Shown here: one piece after another, positions 17,956-27,085 of the stretch
How the letters are laid out: each line of letters begins with the position of its first letter
Numbering within the stretch: the first letter of the stretch is position 1
NCBI GenBank assembly: GCA_019057475.1
Contig: DXJO01000014.1
Span: 17,011-81,010, forward strand
Direction of reading: 5' to 3'
DNA length: 64,000 nucleotides
DNA from: Candidatus Thorarchaeota archaeon
GTDB taxonomy: Archaea; Asgardarchaeota; Thorarchaeia; Thorarchaeales; Thorarchaeaceae
Translations under genes and position numbers: made by a program
The notes under the pieces: model-generated
Databases searched by the model: none
The model's input: only the letters and a program-made list of their open reading frames with translations
What the model was told of the DNA's origin: nothing

Positions 17956-19347
17956 ATGGTTGAGCTGGATCTCGTTATCAAGAATGGAATAATCGTGACT
18001 GCTTCCGATACATACACAGCAGATGTCGGAGTGCAAAAGGGGAAGATAGTATCTGTGGCGGAGGATTTGACCGCAGGCCCTGAAACACAGATTATTGAAG
18101 CAAAGGGGAAATACGTCTTTCCAGGAGGAATTGATGTTCATGTCCATCTCCAGCTTCCGTTCTCTGGAACCATTTCTGCTGACGATTTCGAGAACGGCAC
18201 CAAGGCTGCCGCATGCGGTGGTGTGACTACTGTAATCGATTTCGCAATTCAGAGTAAAGGCCACTCAATCATGGAGGCAGTTGAGGCTCGACGGGCCGAG
18301 GCGGACCCGAAAGTATGTATCGACTATGGTCTGCATGCCGCCATTACGGACTGGAACGACAAGACTCAGGCTGAGATCAAGCAAGTCATTGACTATGGTA
18401 TCCCCACATTCAAGATGTTCATGATCTACAAGAATGAGGGCTGGATGGCTGATGATGGCATGTTGTTCCGCGCTCTGGAGGAAACTGCAAAGCTCGGCGG
18501 ACATATCGGAGTCCACGCAGAGAGTGCGTTCGTCTTGGAGATGTTGATTGACAGGTACGCAAAGGAGAAAGAGAAATGGGGTGCATATGGACATACACTG
18601 TCTCGCCCCGCTTTCACTGAGGAAGAAGCAATCATTCGTGCAATCAAATGGGCTGAGGTCACAGGCGGACAGTTATACATAGTTCATATGTCCACCGGCG
18701 GTGGCGCTGACGCGGTTCATGCTGCGAAGGAGCGCGGTGTGAGAGTATACGCAGAAACTTGCCCTCAGTATCTTCTGCTTGATGACGAGGTCTTCAAGGG
18801 TAAGAATGGGCATCTGTATGCCACCTGTCCACAGGTCAAGAAGCCTCACGATAATGAGCGTCTGTGGAAAGGATTGCTGAATGGCGATGTGCAGGTAGTG
18901 GCGACAGATACGTGCACCTTCACATCTGAGCAGAAGGCCGCATGGAATGGCGATTTTAGAAAGATTCCATTCGGAATGCCTGGCGTTGAAACCATGGTGC
19001 CCCTGATGTACACAGAGGGAGTCCGCAAACGAGGATTTACGGTGAACCAGCTGGTGGCCCTCATCAGCACGAATCCTGCGAAGCTATTCGGCATGCACCC
19101 TGACAAGGGGACCATTGCTGTTGGCAGTGACGCAGATTTGGTCGTCTTCGATCCTGAGAAGAAGGTGACACTTCGAGCCGCTGACCTGCAGACTAACTGT
19201 GATTGGAGCCCATTCGAAGGGTGGAAGCTCGTTGGGTACCCTTCGATAACCATATCTAGGGGTGCAGTGGTTGCACAAGAAGGCAAGTTCGTTGGAGAGG
19301 TGGGCCACGGCAAGTTCTTACAACGAAGACCCTTTGGGAAGCTCTAG
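17956..19347 (+). CDS. Dihydropyrimidinase/hydantoinase
   Basis: A 463-residue amidohydrolase. The metal ligands are in place: His-x-His in 'GGIDVHVHL' near residue 57, the carboxylated Lys in 'TFKMFMIYK' near 150, His in 'IGVHAES' near 182, His in 'YIVHMSTGG' near 238 and Asp in 'ATDTCTF' near 315. It opens the ring of dihydrouracil or dihydrothymine. AAGGAGG precedes ATG 17956. It is transcribed divergently from the ureidopropionase gene with about 100 bases between. Confidence 0.92.
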   Translation: MVELDLVIKNGIIVTASDTYTADVGVQKGKIVSVAEDLTAGPETQIIEAKGKYVFPGGIDVHVHLQLPFSGTISADDFENGTKAAACGGVTTVIDFAIQSKGHSIMEAVEARRAEADPKVCIDYGLHAAITDWNDKTQAEIKQVIDYGIPTFKMFMIYKNEGWMADDGMLFRALEETAKLGGHIGVHAESAFVLEMLIDRYAKEKEKWGAYGHTLSRPAFTEEEAIIRAIKWAEVTGGQLYIVHMSTGGGADAVHAAKERGVRVYAETCPQYLLLDDEVFKGKNGHLYATCPQVKKPHDNERLWKGLLNGDVQVVATDTCTFTSEQKAAWNGDFRKIPFGMPGVETMVPLMYTEGVRKRGFTVNQLVALISTNPAKLFGMHPDKGTIAVGSDADLVVFDPEKKVTLRAADLQTNCDWSPFEGWKLVGYPSITISRGAVVAQEGKFVGEVGHGKFLQRRPFGKL

Positions 19348-19375
19348 GACCTGAATAAGAAGGAGTGTTGGTTTC

Positions 19376-20065
19376 ATGGATGCAGAAAGGCTGGAATTTG
19401 GAGTTGGGCAAGACAAATCGGAGGATGGGACACTTGCGAATCTGTGGAAGTATTTCGTACACGGGCTTGTATTCGCACTAATTATGTTGGGATTCCCGTT
19501 CTTCATGGATGTGGTCTTACTGGAGGCAATTTATGGGGGCTCATTGAGTGCTGCACTCGGAGGGCTGGTTCTTGTCTTTATCATGCTACTGTTTGGTGTT
19601 GGCTTCTTCAATAGCTACCTTGCACGCTACCTATGGGACCTCAACCCCAAAAGGACTCTAGCAAGCTGGTTGGGGCAGGGCATCTTGGTCCTCTTAATGC
19701 TACCACTATTCGGTTTCATCTACTACATGATAATCATGCTTCTGTGGGGATTTGCATCACCTCCAGCAATACTGTCAGCGGTCGTTCTCTTCTTTCTGGA
19801 TGCAATCGCAAGTGGCTACATTGGCAGGCATGTTGCTGCAGAGTTTGAGGAACAACGAGAGGGAGTGGAGGAACTAGCATCAGTTGCGGATCGCCACATA
19901 CCGTGTCCTCACTGTGGTTCTCTCTTCATGTGCAAAAGCTCTATGATTGGTCCTAATGGAGAGGCGATCTGTCCACATTGTCGAGAAGCAGTGATTGTGC
20001 CAATCGAAGGCCCTCGGCCAGAGTATTCGGGTTGGGAACGGAAACCTGAGCGTAGCGAATGGTGA
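19376..20065 (+). CDS. Four-helix membrane protein with C-terminal zinc ribbon
   Basis: A 229-residue protein with four hydrophobic segments between about residues 25 and 150, followed by a soluble zinc ribbon made by 'CPHCGSLF' near 178 and 'CPHC' near 200. It lies 28 bases after the dihydropyrimidinase on the same strand. It is not a recognisable pyrimidine transporter, so the association may only be positional. Function unknown. Confidence 0.6.
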   Translation: MDAERLEFGVGQDKSEDGTLANLWKYFVHGLVFALIMLGFPFFMDVVLLEAIYGGSLSAALGGLVLVFIMLLFGVGFFNSYLARYLWDLNPKRTLASWLGQGILVLLMLPLFGFIYYMIIMLLWGFASPPAILSAVVLFFLDAIASGYIGRHVAAEFEEQREGVEELASVADRHIPCPHCGSLFMCKSSMIGPNGEAICPHCREAVIVPIEGPRPEYSGWERKPERSEW

Positions 20066-20302
20066 GCATGCCCGTGTGCCTAAGAATACAATCCTCAGCT
20101 CGGCCTCGTGGAAAAAGCCTGTATATGGACCAAGTCGATGAATGAATACCCACATTCATTGGTGTTTTATGTCCCCAAAATGCTGCAAAGACATGACAGA
20201 ATCAACTGGTTTCGTGCATCAAGGTAGAATTATTCCACAGGATCCCTCGGCTCCAATCATTTATTAGCATAGAAAATCGGGCAGTGGCTGAGGCTATATG
20301 CT
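20066..20302. other. Intergenic region with a hairpin, no gene seen
   Basis: Contains a perfect 7-base inverted repeat (AATGAAT ... ATTCATT, about 20142-20161) followed by a TGTTTT run, a likely transcription stop after the membrane protein. An AT-rich TATTAGCAT near 20262 may be part of the promoter of the next gene. Confidence 0.35.
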
Positions 20303-20920
20303 GTGACGATAGACGATGGAATCGGTGGAGGACGCCGAAACTTCAAAGTTGTGCAAAAACTGGCTGCATTGCGACCAGTCTACGAAATCTATGACGAACA
20401 AACTGGCGAAAGGATTGCCACCGGACGACGGACGTGGATGAGTTTCCTTAGATCTACCATTCATTTCGAAGATGAACAGGGAAATAGGATACTCACAGCC
20501 AAGGGAGGCTTCTTTGACAAGACTTTCTGGTTGTACGATGAAAGCGGAGGGAAGATCGCGAAGCTCACGCGGCCGTGGATTGCACTCCGCAAGAACTTCA
20601 CAATATACTACCGTGACGACTTCATCAAGGCGCAAGCAGGATTCCTGCCATGGGGATTCGAAGCTCTGAGAAGCGACGGAACGTTTGCATTCAGACTAGA
20701 CAAGAAGATCATCGCGATAAGGGACCAGTCTAGGGTTTCTGTTGGAGACTACATGCCCTGGCTTCACGCCGTTTCATCCGCAGTTGTTGTGGACCAAATC
20801 TTCTTCAAGACTAAAGGCTGTGGTGCGACCCTAATCTGCTGTCTGCTACCCGTCGTGATACTCTTGGGGGCACTCTTCGGGTTGATGATGCTTGCGAGCT
20901 TGCTGGGTCTTGCTCCGTGA
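20303..20920 (+). CDS. LURP-one-related/YxjI-like protein with C-terminal membrane anchor
   Basis: A 205-residue protein. Residues about 15-150 have the repeated beta-strand pattern of the LURP-one/Tubby-like fold: 'VYEIYDEQTGERIATGRR', 'FWLYDESGGKIAKL', 'TIYYRDDFIKAQAG'. Residues about 172-203 form one long hydrophobic helix, which should anchor it in the membrane. The start is a GTG with no ribosome site. Such domains may bind lipids; the role is unknown. Confidence 0.65.
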   Translation: MTIDDGIGGGRRNFKVVQKLAALRPVYEIYDEQTGERIATGRRTWMSFLRSTIHFEDEQGNRILTAKGGFFDKTFWLYDESGGKIAKLTRPWIALRKNFTIYYRDDFIKAQAGFLPWGFEALRSDGTFAFRLDKKIIAIRDQSRVSVGDYMPWLHAVSSAVVVDQIFFKTKGCGATLICCLLPVVILLGALFGLMMLASLLGLAP

Positions 20921-21070
20921 ACCGGGTCATCTTGCTCAGCTTAGTTGCTGAGAATTTGGCATTAGCGAAAACGTGAGCGGGTACTTTGGAAACCAAGTCG
21001 CAATTACCAGCAGCAAATGCGCTGCGACTGCTCCAGATCCTGCCCGCTCCGTTGTTTGTTTTACTACATA

Positions 21071-21131
21071 GGTGCTGCGCAAGTACTGCTTTTAGTCTAC
21101 ACACATCATGCATTAGTAGTGGAGAGCAGGG
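21071..21131 (-). repeat. Degenerate copy of 23S 3' end (R4)
   Basis: Plus-strand bases 'CTTTTAGTCT', then a diverged stretch, then 'CATTAGTAGT' with nearby matches align with 30518-30570, the last bases of 23S and the start of its trailer. Identity is roughly 70% by eye and the orientation is the same. The surrounding 254-base space (20921-21174) holds no gene. Confidence 0.5.
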
Positions 21132-21174
21132 CTCTTGACTATTAATAGGAGCAGAGAGCCTAGCCTGTTGAATC

Positions 21175-22137
21175 CTACGCAACAGATGTTGGCAGTTCGA
21201 CCACAACTCGCTCGAGACCCTCACTCTTCATTCTTCTCTCTAAATCCCTGACGTTCCGTCTCATAGCTAGTTCATAGAAGGAGTATACAACCGAAATGGG
21301 ACCCATTGCCAAGAGTGGTGCGATAAAGATGACTACAACTGGGAGAAGAAAGAACCAAAGAGGAACTTCAATGGTACCAGGCAATGACGTGAACCATTCA
21401 TAAGTCTGAAGGGCAATGAGGAAGTAGGTTGCGATAGTCGAAATCCCTGCAAACCCCTTGAGCAGCGCAAGGTAGTAGTTTCCGACTCCCTCTATGTCCG
21501 CCGTGGATCGTGTGCCCTCTATTTTCCGTTCATAGATAATCCCAGTGTCTTCGAGAAGCCAGGCTGGAGCAAAGAAGATGACAATGAAGCTAGAAATCAG
21601 AAGTAGAAGGAAGAAGAGGGGCATAGTTTCTGCAATGCCGCGAGCCGATGGTGCAAGGGTGTCAAAACTCTCCGTCACGAATAGGAGGTCAGCAATGCTC
21701 GAATTGCTAGCGAGTGTTGATGCAAGTCCCAATGAAACGAAAGCAGGGATGATAAGCCTCCTGATGTAACTCGCGTGGCCAGCCCTTGGATCCAACGCCT
21801 GTATGTGATAGTTGCAGTTTCTGCCTGTGATAAGACGGTGCATTTTCCATTGGAGAAGCGACAGATGTCGCGAGGTCAGGTATACAACTATGCCTATGGC
21901 CACTGAGATGACGTAGAGCCATACGAAGTCGATTAGTATGTCTCCCGGCAGGAGTCGATAGAGCCCAAGAGGACTAGTGAACGGAAAAATTTCAGCATAA
22001 CTGAACACTACCGTGAGGGCCATACTAACAATGGCGACGATGTGCAAAGGCACCACGAATCTCCAGGGGATTGATGGGGCCAGCGCGTCATTATCCTTCA
22101 AACCAGAGTGTAGTACGTCCGTATCGTGCTCTGACAT
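21175..22137 (-). CDS. Polytopic membrane protein, unknown function
   Basis: A 320-residue protein with about six hydrophobic segments (near residues 28-50, 70-92, 130-150, 170-195, 215-240 and 255-285) and charged ends. No motif of a known family is seen. It is flanked by two 23S-end-derived repeats (R4 downstream, R6 upstream), so it may be the cargo of one insertion. Confidence 0.55.
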   Translation of the reverse strand: MSEHDTDVLHSGLKDNDALAPSIPWRFVVPLHIVAIVSMALTVVFSYAEIFPFTSPLGLYRLLPGDILIDFVWLYVISVAIGIVVYLTSRHLSLLQWKMHRLITGRNCNYHIQALDPRAGHASYIRRLIIPAFVSLGLASTLASNSSIADLLFVTESFDTLAPSARGIAETMPLFFLLLLISSFIVIFFAPAWLLEDTGIIYERKIEGTRSTADIEGVGNYYLALLKGFAGISTIATYFLIALQTYEWFTSLPGTIEVPLWFFLLPVVVIFIAPLLAMGPISVVYSFYELAMRRNVRDLERRMKSEGLERVVVELPTSVA

Positions 22138-22215
22138 TGACTCAACCTCTTCAGATAGACAACTGACTTTCTGAGATAGTGGTCATTATCGCACCGGCTT
22201 TTAGCAGTATTTCGT

Positions 22216-22268
22216 AGGTTCGTAACTTCTTTCTCTTGACAACTTTGGGTGTTGTGTGAATATCGCTT
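22216..22268 (-). repeat. Degenerate copy of 23S trailer (R6)
   Basis: Plus-strand 'AGGTTCGTAACTTC', 'CTTGACAACTTTGGGT' and 'GTTGTGTGAA' match the 23S trailer at 30498-30523 ('CTTGACAACTCTAGGT', 'ACTGTGCGAA') in the same orientation. Only the trailer part is recognisable. It shares its left arm with R5 at 28485. Confidence 0.55.
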
Positions 22269-22346
22269 GGGAGCTGTAGATATGGAGTATCCTTGATTCC
22301 ATTAGATTACTCCCGCCTGACCTGTATCAAGCATGCGGGAGAGCCG

Positions 22347-23612
22347 TTAATCAGCTATCCTCTTCATGGCCATCTCACGCAGATCGTCAGGAATCTCAAA
22401 CTTGAATGGCAAATCCGGAAACGCCTCCAAAGAATCTATGACGAGGCACGAAAGTCTGCCAACTTCACCCAAGTCCCTGGGTCGAAGAAGAGAGGGAATA
22501 TCTATGGTGCTGTGACTGACATTTCCACTGGTGGTGCCATGGCTTGCCATATGGATGGTTGGGATGCCATTTGCGGCGAAAACCTTGTTGTCCCCACCCG
22601 ACGTTGCGACACGTCTACACCTAGCGGGATATGCGCCAGTCTTGGCAGTGGAGTCCAGCCAGCTAATCATCTTATCAGTGCCTGCAGCGAGCAGGAGTAA
22701 AACACCAGGGAGTGCGCCGATGCTGTCAATATTAATGCAGAGAGAGATTAAGTCTAGACTGTGAGATGCTACAAACTCCTTTGATCCCAGCATGCCCAGT
22801 TCCTCCCCACCGAATGATACGAAGTGATATGTGAACTTAGGCTGAGTCTTTGAGATTGCCCGAGCTATCTCAAGCATTATTGCCACACCTGCTGCGTTGT
22901 CGGTAGCACCAGGGGCAAAAGTGCAGGTGTCATGGTGCGCACAAATCAGAACCGTTTCTTCTCGTTGTCCGGACACACTTGCGGAAACATTCCGAAGTAG
23001 ACCCGCCTTAGATTTGCCGTGCACTATCAGTCGCAACTTAGACCCAAATATCCGGTCATGTATCTTGGCCATATCAGCTGCAGAAACAACCATTGACGGA
23101 GCTGTAGAGAATAGTTCTCCGAGACCGGTGTAATCGTATGACCTGGGTGCCAGATTCCTATTTAGGTCCATGAACACGACTGCCGCGGGATGCTTCGAAT
23201 ACAAGGACGCCCATGCTTCATAGATGTCATCACTGTGCTGGTCAATCATCAGAACACATGCAATACGTCCCTTAACGCGGGCTGCAGGAACATCATCTAT
23301 CAGTTCGTGTGAGCCAATATAGATAGTTTCTGCAGTGAGACCTTGCGCTGGAGTTTCTGCACTCATCCAACATGGTACACCATTGAGTGAAATCCCTGTT
23401 GTGGGGTCTTGTATCATGGCTAGCTTTGCATCGTAGTACTTGTGTGGAAACTCATAACAGATCACGTCGGTCAGTCCATATTCTTTGAATTGACGCTCGA
23501 TTAGTTTGACTGCAGCTTCTTCAGACTTGGAACCGGAAACCCTTGGACCTAGGTCACACAGCCGTTTCATGTTTTCATAAACTCGCGCTTCCTCGAACTC
23601 AAGCATTCCCAT
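22347..23612 (-). CDS. M28-family metallopeptidase
   Basis: A protein of about 421 residues with the zinc-peptidase pattern. His and Asp are in 'ICAHHDTCTFAPGATDNAAG' near residues 225-244, the Glu-Glu pair is in 'VSFGGEELGMLGS' near 276, and the last His is in 'TIHMASHGT' near 375. The first 190 residues include a PA-like insert, as in aminopeptidase Y and glutamate carboxypeptidase-type enzymes. No signal peptide is evident, so it probably acts inside the cell. The first or second Met may be used; the GGTGAGTGATGGG context favours an early one. Confidence 0.82.
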   Translation of the reverse strand: MGMLEFEEARVYENMKRLCDLGPRVSGSKSEEAAVKLIERQFKEYGLTDVICYEFPHKYYDAKLAMIQDPTTGISLNGVPCWMSAETPAQGLTAETIYIGSHELIDDVPAARVKGRIACVLMIDQHSDDIYEAWASLYSKHPAAVVFMDLNRNLAPRSYDYTGLGELFSTAPSMVVSAADMAKIHDRIFGSKLRLIVHGKSKAGLLRNVSASVSGQREETVLICAHHDTCTFAPGATDNAAGVAIMLEIARAISKTQPKFTYHFVSFGGEELGMLGSKEFVASHSLDLISLCINIDSIGALPGVLLLLAAGTDKMISWLDSTAKTGAYPARCRRVATSGGDNKVFAANGIPTIHMASHGTTSGNVSHSTIDIPSLLRPRDLGEVGRLSCLVIDSLEAFPDLPFKFEIPDDLREMAMKRIAD

Positions 23613-23859
23613 CACTCACCTTCGTCTATGGGGGTTCGCTAGCGATTGCAAATCAACACCTCACATAAGGCCTTTCCCAGATACGCAAAGCAGGGCACAT
23701 CAAACAGTCAACAAGCGATGGTTGAAAGGATTGGGTTTCAGATTAATTTAACAACACAACAATGGTGACAAGACACCCAGTTGCATGCCCTGACAGGATT
23801 CCGATGCGAGGGGTTAATAGCACACGGGACAATAGCCGTGAGTTGGAGGTTTTTGCCAA

Positions 23860-24342
23860 ATGGAGTTCATAACAGGACACTTGTATACTGTTTCACAAGC
23901 AGATACTTCAAACCCCATGTTCTGGCTGGCCGTCTTCTTTGTCACTGGTCTGGCGGCGATGATTATAATAGCCCTTGCAGTAGGCATTGTTGTCAGCTTG
24001 AAGTATAGGGCAATCCGCAAAAAAGCTGAACAAGCGGGCGTACAAGTGGATTTGAGCTCGGACAGCACAAGAATTACTGCCCAAGGCATTGAGGGTTGTG
24101 GGTATTGTATCGTCTGCACCATTGTCCTGATTCTAGGAGCGTTAGGCATCACGCTTCCAATTGTGTTGACTCAGCAAGCAGAGGATCTAATCCTCGCCAT
24201 TGTCATGGTTGTTATGGGAGCACTCTGTTGGGGAGCAGCTATTGCTGCGATTCCTTATTCGATTCGCGACCTTAAGAAGAAATATCGCGCACTAGACGAT
24301 GCCCTAGCTGCCAAAGCCGGCAAAGAATCAGAAGCGATGTGA
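23860..24342 (+). CDS. Small membrane protein with three helices
   Basis: A 160-residue protein with hydrophobic segments at about 20-48, 80-103 and 108-132, and a short amphipathic stretch between the first and second. The tail is rich in Lys and Ala and probably helical. A GGAGG site precedes ATG 23860. No family is recognised. It ends 25 bases before the near-perfect 23S-end copy R2. Confidence 0.6.
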   Translation: MEFITGHLYTVSQADTSNPMFWLAVFFVTGLAAMIIIALAVGIVVSLKYRAIRKKAEQAGVQVDLSSDSTRITAQGIEGCGYCIVCTIVLILGALGITLPIVLTQQAEDLILAIVMVVMGALCWGAAIAAIPYSIRDLKKKYRALDDALAAKAGKESEAM

Positions 24343-24367
24343 TTGTGAAGGTTTCGCAACTCCGGGA

Positions 24368-24466
24368 CCTTGACAACTCTAGGTACTGTGCGAAAACCGC
24401 TTTTAATCTGCACGCCTCGGACATTGGTAGCGGTGAGCTGAACACCTCGCCGAATCTTGGCGCTCA
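24368..24466 (-). repeat. Near-identical copy of the 23S 3' end and trailer (R2)
   Basis: Aligned base for base with 30498-30596 (offset 6130), only 5 of 99 positions differ. The copy covers about 65 bases of the mature 23S 3' end and about 34 bases of its trailer. Similarity stops abruptly on the 23S-body side and fades on the other. It is a direct repeat of the real gene end, not a functional rRNA. Confidence 0.92.
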
Positions 24467-24825
24467 TTTTCCTGTTGTTTCGGTCCAATCCGCAGCAATA
24501 AACCTCATGATGCAGTTTCTATAGACTCCCACCGAGAGGAAGCTGAAGTTTCAATCTTCCTGATAGTAGCAACCAATCCCTCACGATAAGATGAATACTT
24601 CGACTGCAAGGACCCGGAAAGGTGACTCATCTTGTCACAGTCCGTACTTGTCACTTTGGAGGTTACATCCATCACTTCAAGTACAACTAACGAGATCAAT
24701 ATTGTTGGAATGACACGGCTTGAAACCCGAAGATATGAGGTTTCTCGAGAATTCAATCCTGGAAAAACAGCTAGAAACAGAGATCATAGGATTCCTCCAG
24801 TGTCGTTTCTGGAGTGACAAAGGAT
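24467..24825. other. Gap after R2, nothing convincing
   Basis: The only open frame of note is 24505-24756 on the minus strand (83 residues with one weak hydrophobic stretch). It has no ribosome site and no motif, and I do not call it a gene. Confidence 0.3.
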
Positions 24826-26712
24826 TCATGTCTGGCTCTGACCAAGCTGCGATGAACGGTAGAAATACAGGATGCAGTATAGGCTAGCAGCTAGAACATT
24901 GACTAGAATGAACGCAACGGGATCCCTAGCGAAATGAACGCCATTCATCAAGGCATGCATGACTAGTAATATCAATGTAGGAAAGACAACATGTTTGTGT
25001 ATCTTGCGAAGAATCTTCTTCCGTTTGACTCGCTTGGATGCAAGTCCGAAACCTGAGAGAGAGGTAATGAAAACGAGTGGTATGCTCAGATATGCCAAAA
25101 ATTTGCCAAGGTCATAGGATGTCATCGGGGCAGAGAGAATCCCTGAGATGAAGTGAGATAGGGCACTGCAATAGGAACTGATGTTGAAAAAGCCCCAAAG
25201 ATCACGAACGTGACCATGAATAATCATACTGTGGATAACCAGTCCCACCAGAGGTATGACCCCAAGAAAGCAATGTAACCAACGAGCTCTTTTTTGAATT
25301 CGTTGCCTAATCGTGGGAACTGAAAGATACAGACTGCAATAGAATGCTACGAGAGCCAGAACGCCGCTGGCGCGGGCTATATCAGTCATATGAAGCTGAT
25401 AAGCATCCGTTTCGTCTAGGAACCCAGATGTCAGACCTATGGGCATGATATAGATGGGCTTGAGAGTACCAGGAATCTCTACTACCTGAGATACCGCATC
25501 CTCGTAGAAAGCACCTATCACTACTGTTCCTAGGCCTTGACCAGCGCATTTCAGATAGACATTCTGAGCAATCATGCCTACATTGAACATCATAACTCGA
25601 TGATGAAAGCTAGGATTCGGTTGTTGATCTACCCAAGTGATGTTCACTGACATAACAACATCCAGTTGAGCGTTCTCAATCCAATGCTGATCCAGACCAG
25701 CAATCCTCAAAGAGGGTCGCAAATCTCCTAGTGATATCTGCTCTAGTGAACCGTTCTCCTGAGCATACAAGTACGACCCAGTTGCTAGACCCTCTACTTC
25801 ACCAGCCACTAGACGAATGTCAAGCTGCGACTCGTTTCCAACTAGATGAGTTATTGCTGTACTGTCATCCAGTACATCTAAGAGAATGGAGAGAGGAATA
25901 GACCCGCTTTGATAGTCCCTTATGGATTTCCGTTTCGCAATAGCTTGTTCAACAGTAATCTCGTCTGCGTCAGCCAAAGCAAATTGCCCACTTCTTGTTG
26001 AAACGGGAGACTGTACACCGATTCCAAGAGGTAGGATTGCCAAGGGGTCTAGATCCGTATCTAGGAAGCTCTGAACACCGTCGGGTGTGAAGTTGGTTAT
26101 CACTCGTGTACACAAGTCGAGAGAAGTTGCCTGCAACAGGAAGTTCTGAATGGCGTGTCCAACCTCAAGATGTACGTACTGAACTCCCCTGTCACCGTAA
26201 CGCATCGTGGTTCGAGCATAGTCAACCAGAATGAGAAAGGCAGTACTAGCATTCGTCAATGCTTCTCTGTCTTCATCCTCGAATGTTGACAAGAGGTCTG
26301 TCAGATTGCAGGTCGGAGAAGTGAATTCAAGCTGATGCCCTTGAGGGATGTAGTGATAACAGCCCCCACTCAGTGTGGGTGTCCCCTCATGTACAACGAA
26401 AATCTCCAGTGGATATGTTCCACCGGCTGATGGTACAGTCCGAAAACCTGGACCATGCGTGATGCCTTGGAGCGCCCAGAGCAACTGGGATACCTCCGAT
26501 ATTTCAATCTGGTAGTGCCTCAAGTCATCTGCAGGTTTTGTACGCAGAATGGCAGAACTCAATGGCAAGTGACCCTCAAGGTCGGGCGATGGTAAGGGGA
26601 TGTTGTCTGTTTCAGCGTGGACCATCTCGAAGAGCAGAGAAACGAGAGAACCAGCGAGTACTAGCAATAGCAACAATGATAGCCGCTGTGAAATCTTCGG
26701 CCTCTTACTCAT
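24826..26712 (-). CDS. Secreted double nitroreductase (SagB-like) fused to heme-type membrane domain
   Basis: A protein of about 628 residues. An N-terminal signal or anchor (about 8-28) is followed by two nitroreductase-like halves of the SagB type: 'VSQLLWALQGITHGP' with 'TVPSAGGTYPLEIFVV' near 70-110, and 'RKSIRDYQSGSIPLSILLDVL' near 270. About five membrane helices fill the C-terminal 180 residues, with spaced His residues ('WLHCFLGVIPLVGLVIHSMIIHGH', quoted in part, and 'IHKHVVF') as in cytochrome b-type ferric reductases. ATG 26712 is preferred to TTG 26760. The flavin domains should face outside, with electrons supplied through heme (inference). Flanked by R2 and R3. Confidence 0.7.
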   Translation of the reverse strand: MSKRPKISQRLSLLLLLVLAGSLVSLLFEMVHAETDNIPLPSPDLEGHLPLSSAILRTKPADDLRHYQIEISEVSQLLWALQGITHGPGFRTVPSAGGTYPLEIFVVHEGTPTLSGGCYHYIPQGHQLEFTSPTCNLTDLLSTFEDEDREALTNASTAFLILVDYARTTMRYGDRGVQYVHLEVGHAIQNFLLQATSLDLCTRVITNFTPDGVQSFLDTDLDPLAILPLGIGVQSPVSTRSGQFALADADEITVEQAIAKRKSIRDYQSGSIPLSILLDVLDDSTAITHLVGNESQLDIRLVAGEVEGLATGSYLYAQENGSLEQISLGDLRPSLRIAGLDQHWIENAQLDVVMSVNITWVDQQPNPSFHHRVMMFNVGMIAQNVYLKCAGQGLGTVVIGAFYEDAVSQVVEIPGTLKPIYIMPIGLTSGFLDETDAYQLHMTDIARASGVLALVAFYCSLYLSVPTIRQRIQKRARWLHCFLGVIPLVGLVIHSMIIHGHVRDLWGFFNISSYCSALSHFISGILSAPMTSYDLGKFLAYLSIPLVFITSLSGFGLASKRVKRKKILRKIHKHVVFPTLILLVMHALMNGVHFARDPVAFILVNVLAASLYCILYFYRSSQLGQSQT

Positions 26713-26769
26713 ACTACTGTACAACCGGGGAACGCTCTGGACATAAGCAACCGATGCCAAGTAAGTCGA

Positions 26770-26795
26770 AGTGCGCTAATAAATAGTAGCGCACT
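26770..26795 (-). promoter_or_regulatory. TATA box inside an inverted repeat
   Basis: AGTGCGCT at 26770-26777 and AGCGCACT at 26788-26795 form a perfect inverted repeat around CTATTTATT (minus strand), a good archaeal TATA box about 70 bases upstream of ATG 26712. A regulator bound here would block TBP. A cruciform is also possible. Confidence 0.5.
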
Positions 26796-26895
26796 CTAAA
26801 CAAGGCTGGCAGTTTCAGGTGTCTGTGATCCATGACACAAGGTTGTGCATTGTTGGGACGTGTTCAGAAGCTGCACACACACTGGTCATTTGAAA

Positions 26896-26947
26896 CTCGG
26901 GCACTAGTAGTGGGGAACTGAACACCTCGCCAAGACTCGGTGCCCAC
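26896..26947 (-). repeat. Degenerate copy of 23S 3' end (R3)
   Basis: Plus-strand 'CTGAACACCTCGCC' is identical to 23S positions 30569-30582. The flanking 'CACTAGTAGTGG' and 'ACTCGGTGCCCAC' also align with 30550-30597. Only the mature-end part is present, in the same orientation as the real gene. Confidence 0.65.
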
Positions 26948-27085
26948 ATATCGTTACAATTGGAAGTGCATTGATTGCATATGCGAATACAATTAGTGGG
27001 GACTGCTTTCAGAGGGTTATGCTTCGTCTTTCGCGAAAGTAGCCCCTCATTACTTATAGCGTCAATTGTTATTCCTAAACCAAGG

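Noticed and set aside
24368..24466. 5S rRNA or small functional rRNA gene
   Set aside because: The sequence matches the 23S 3' end, not the conserved 5S blocks, and lacks the rest of the gene.
24505..24756. 83-codon minus-strand frame downstream of the SagB-like gene
   Set aside because: It has no ribosome site or motif and only a weak hydrophobic stretch.
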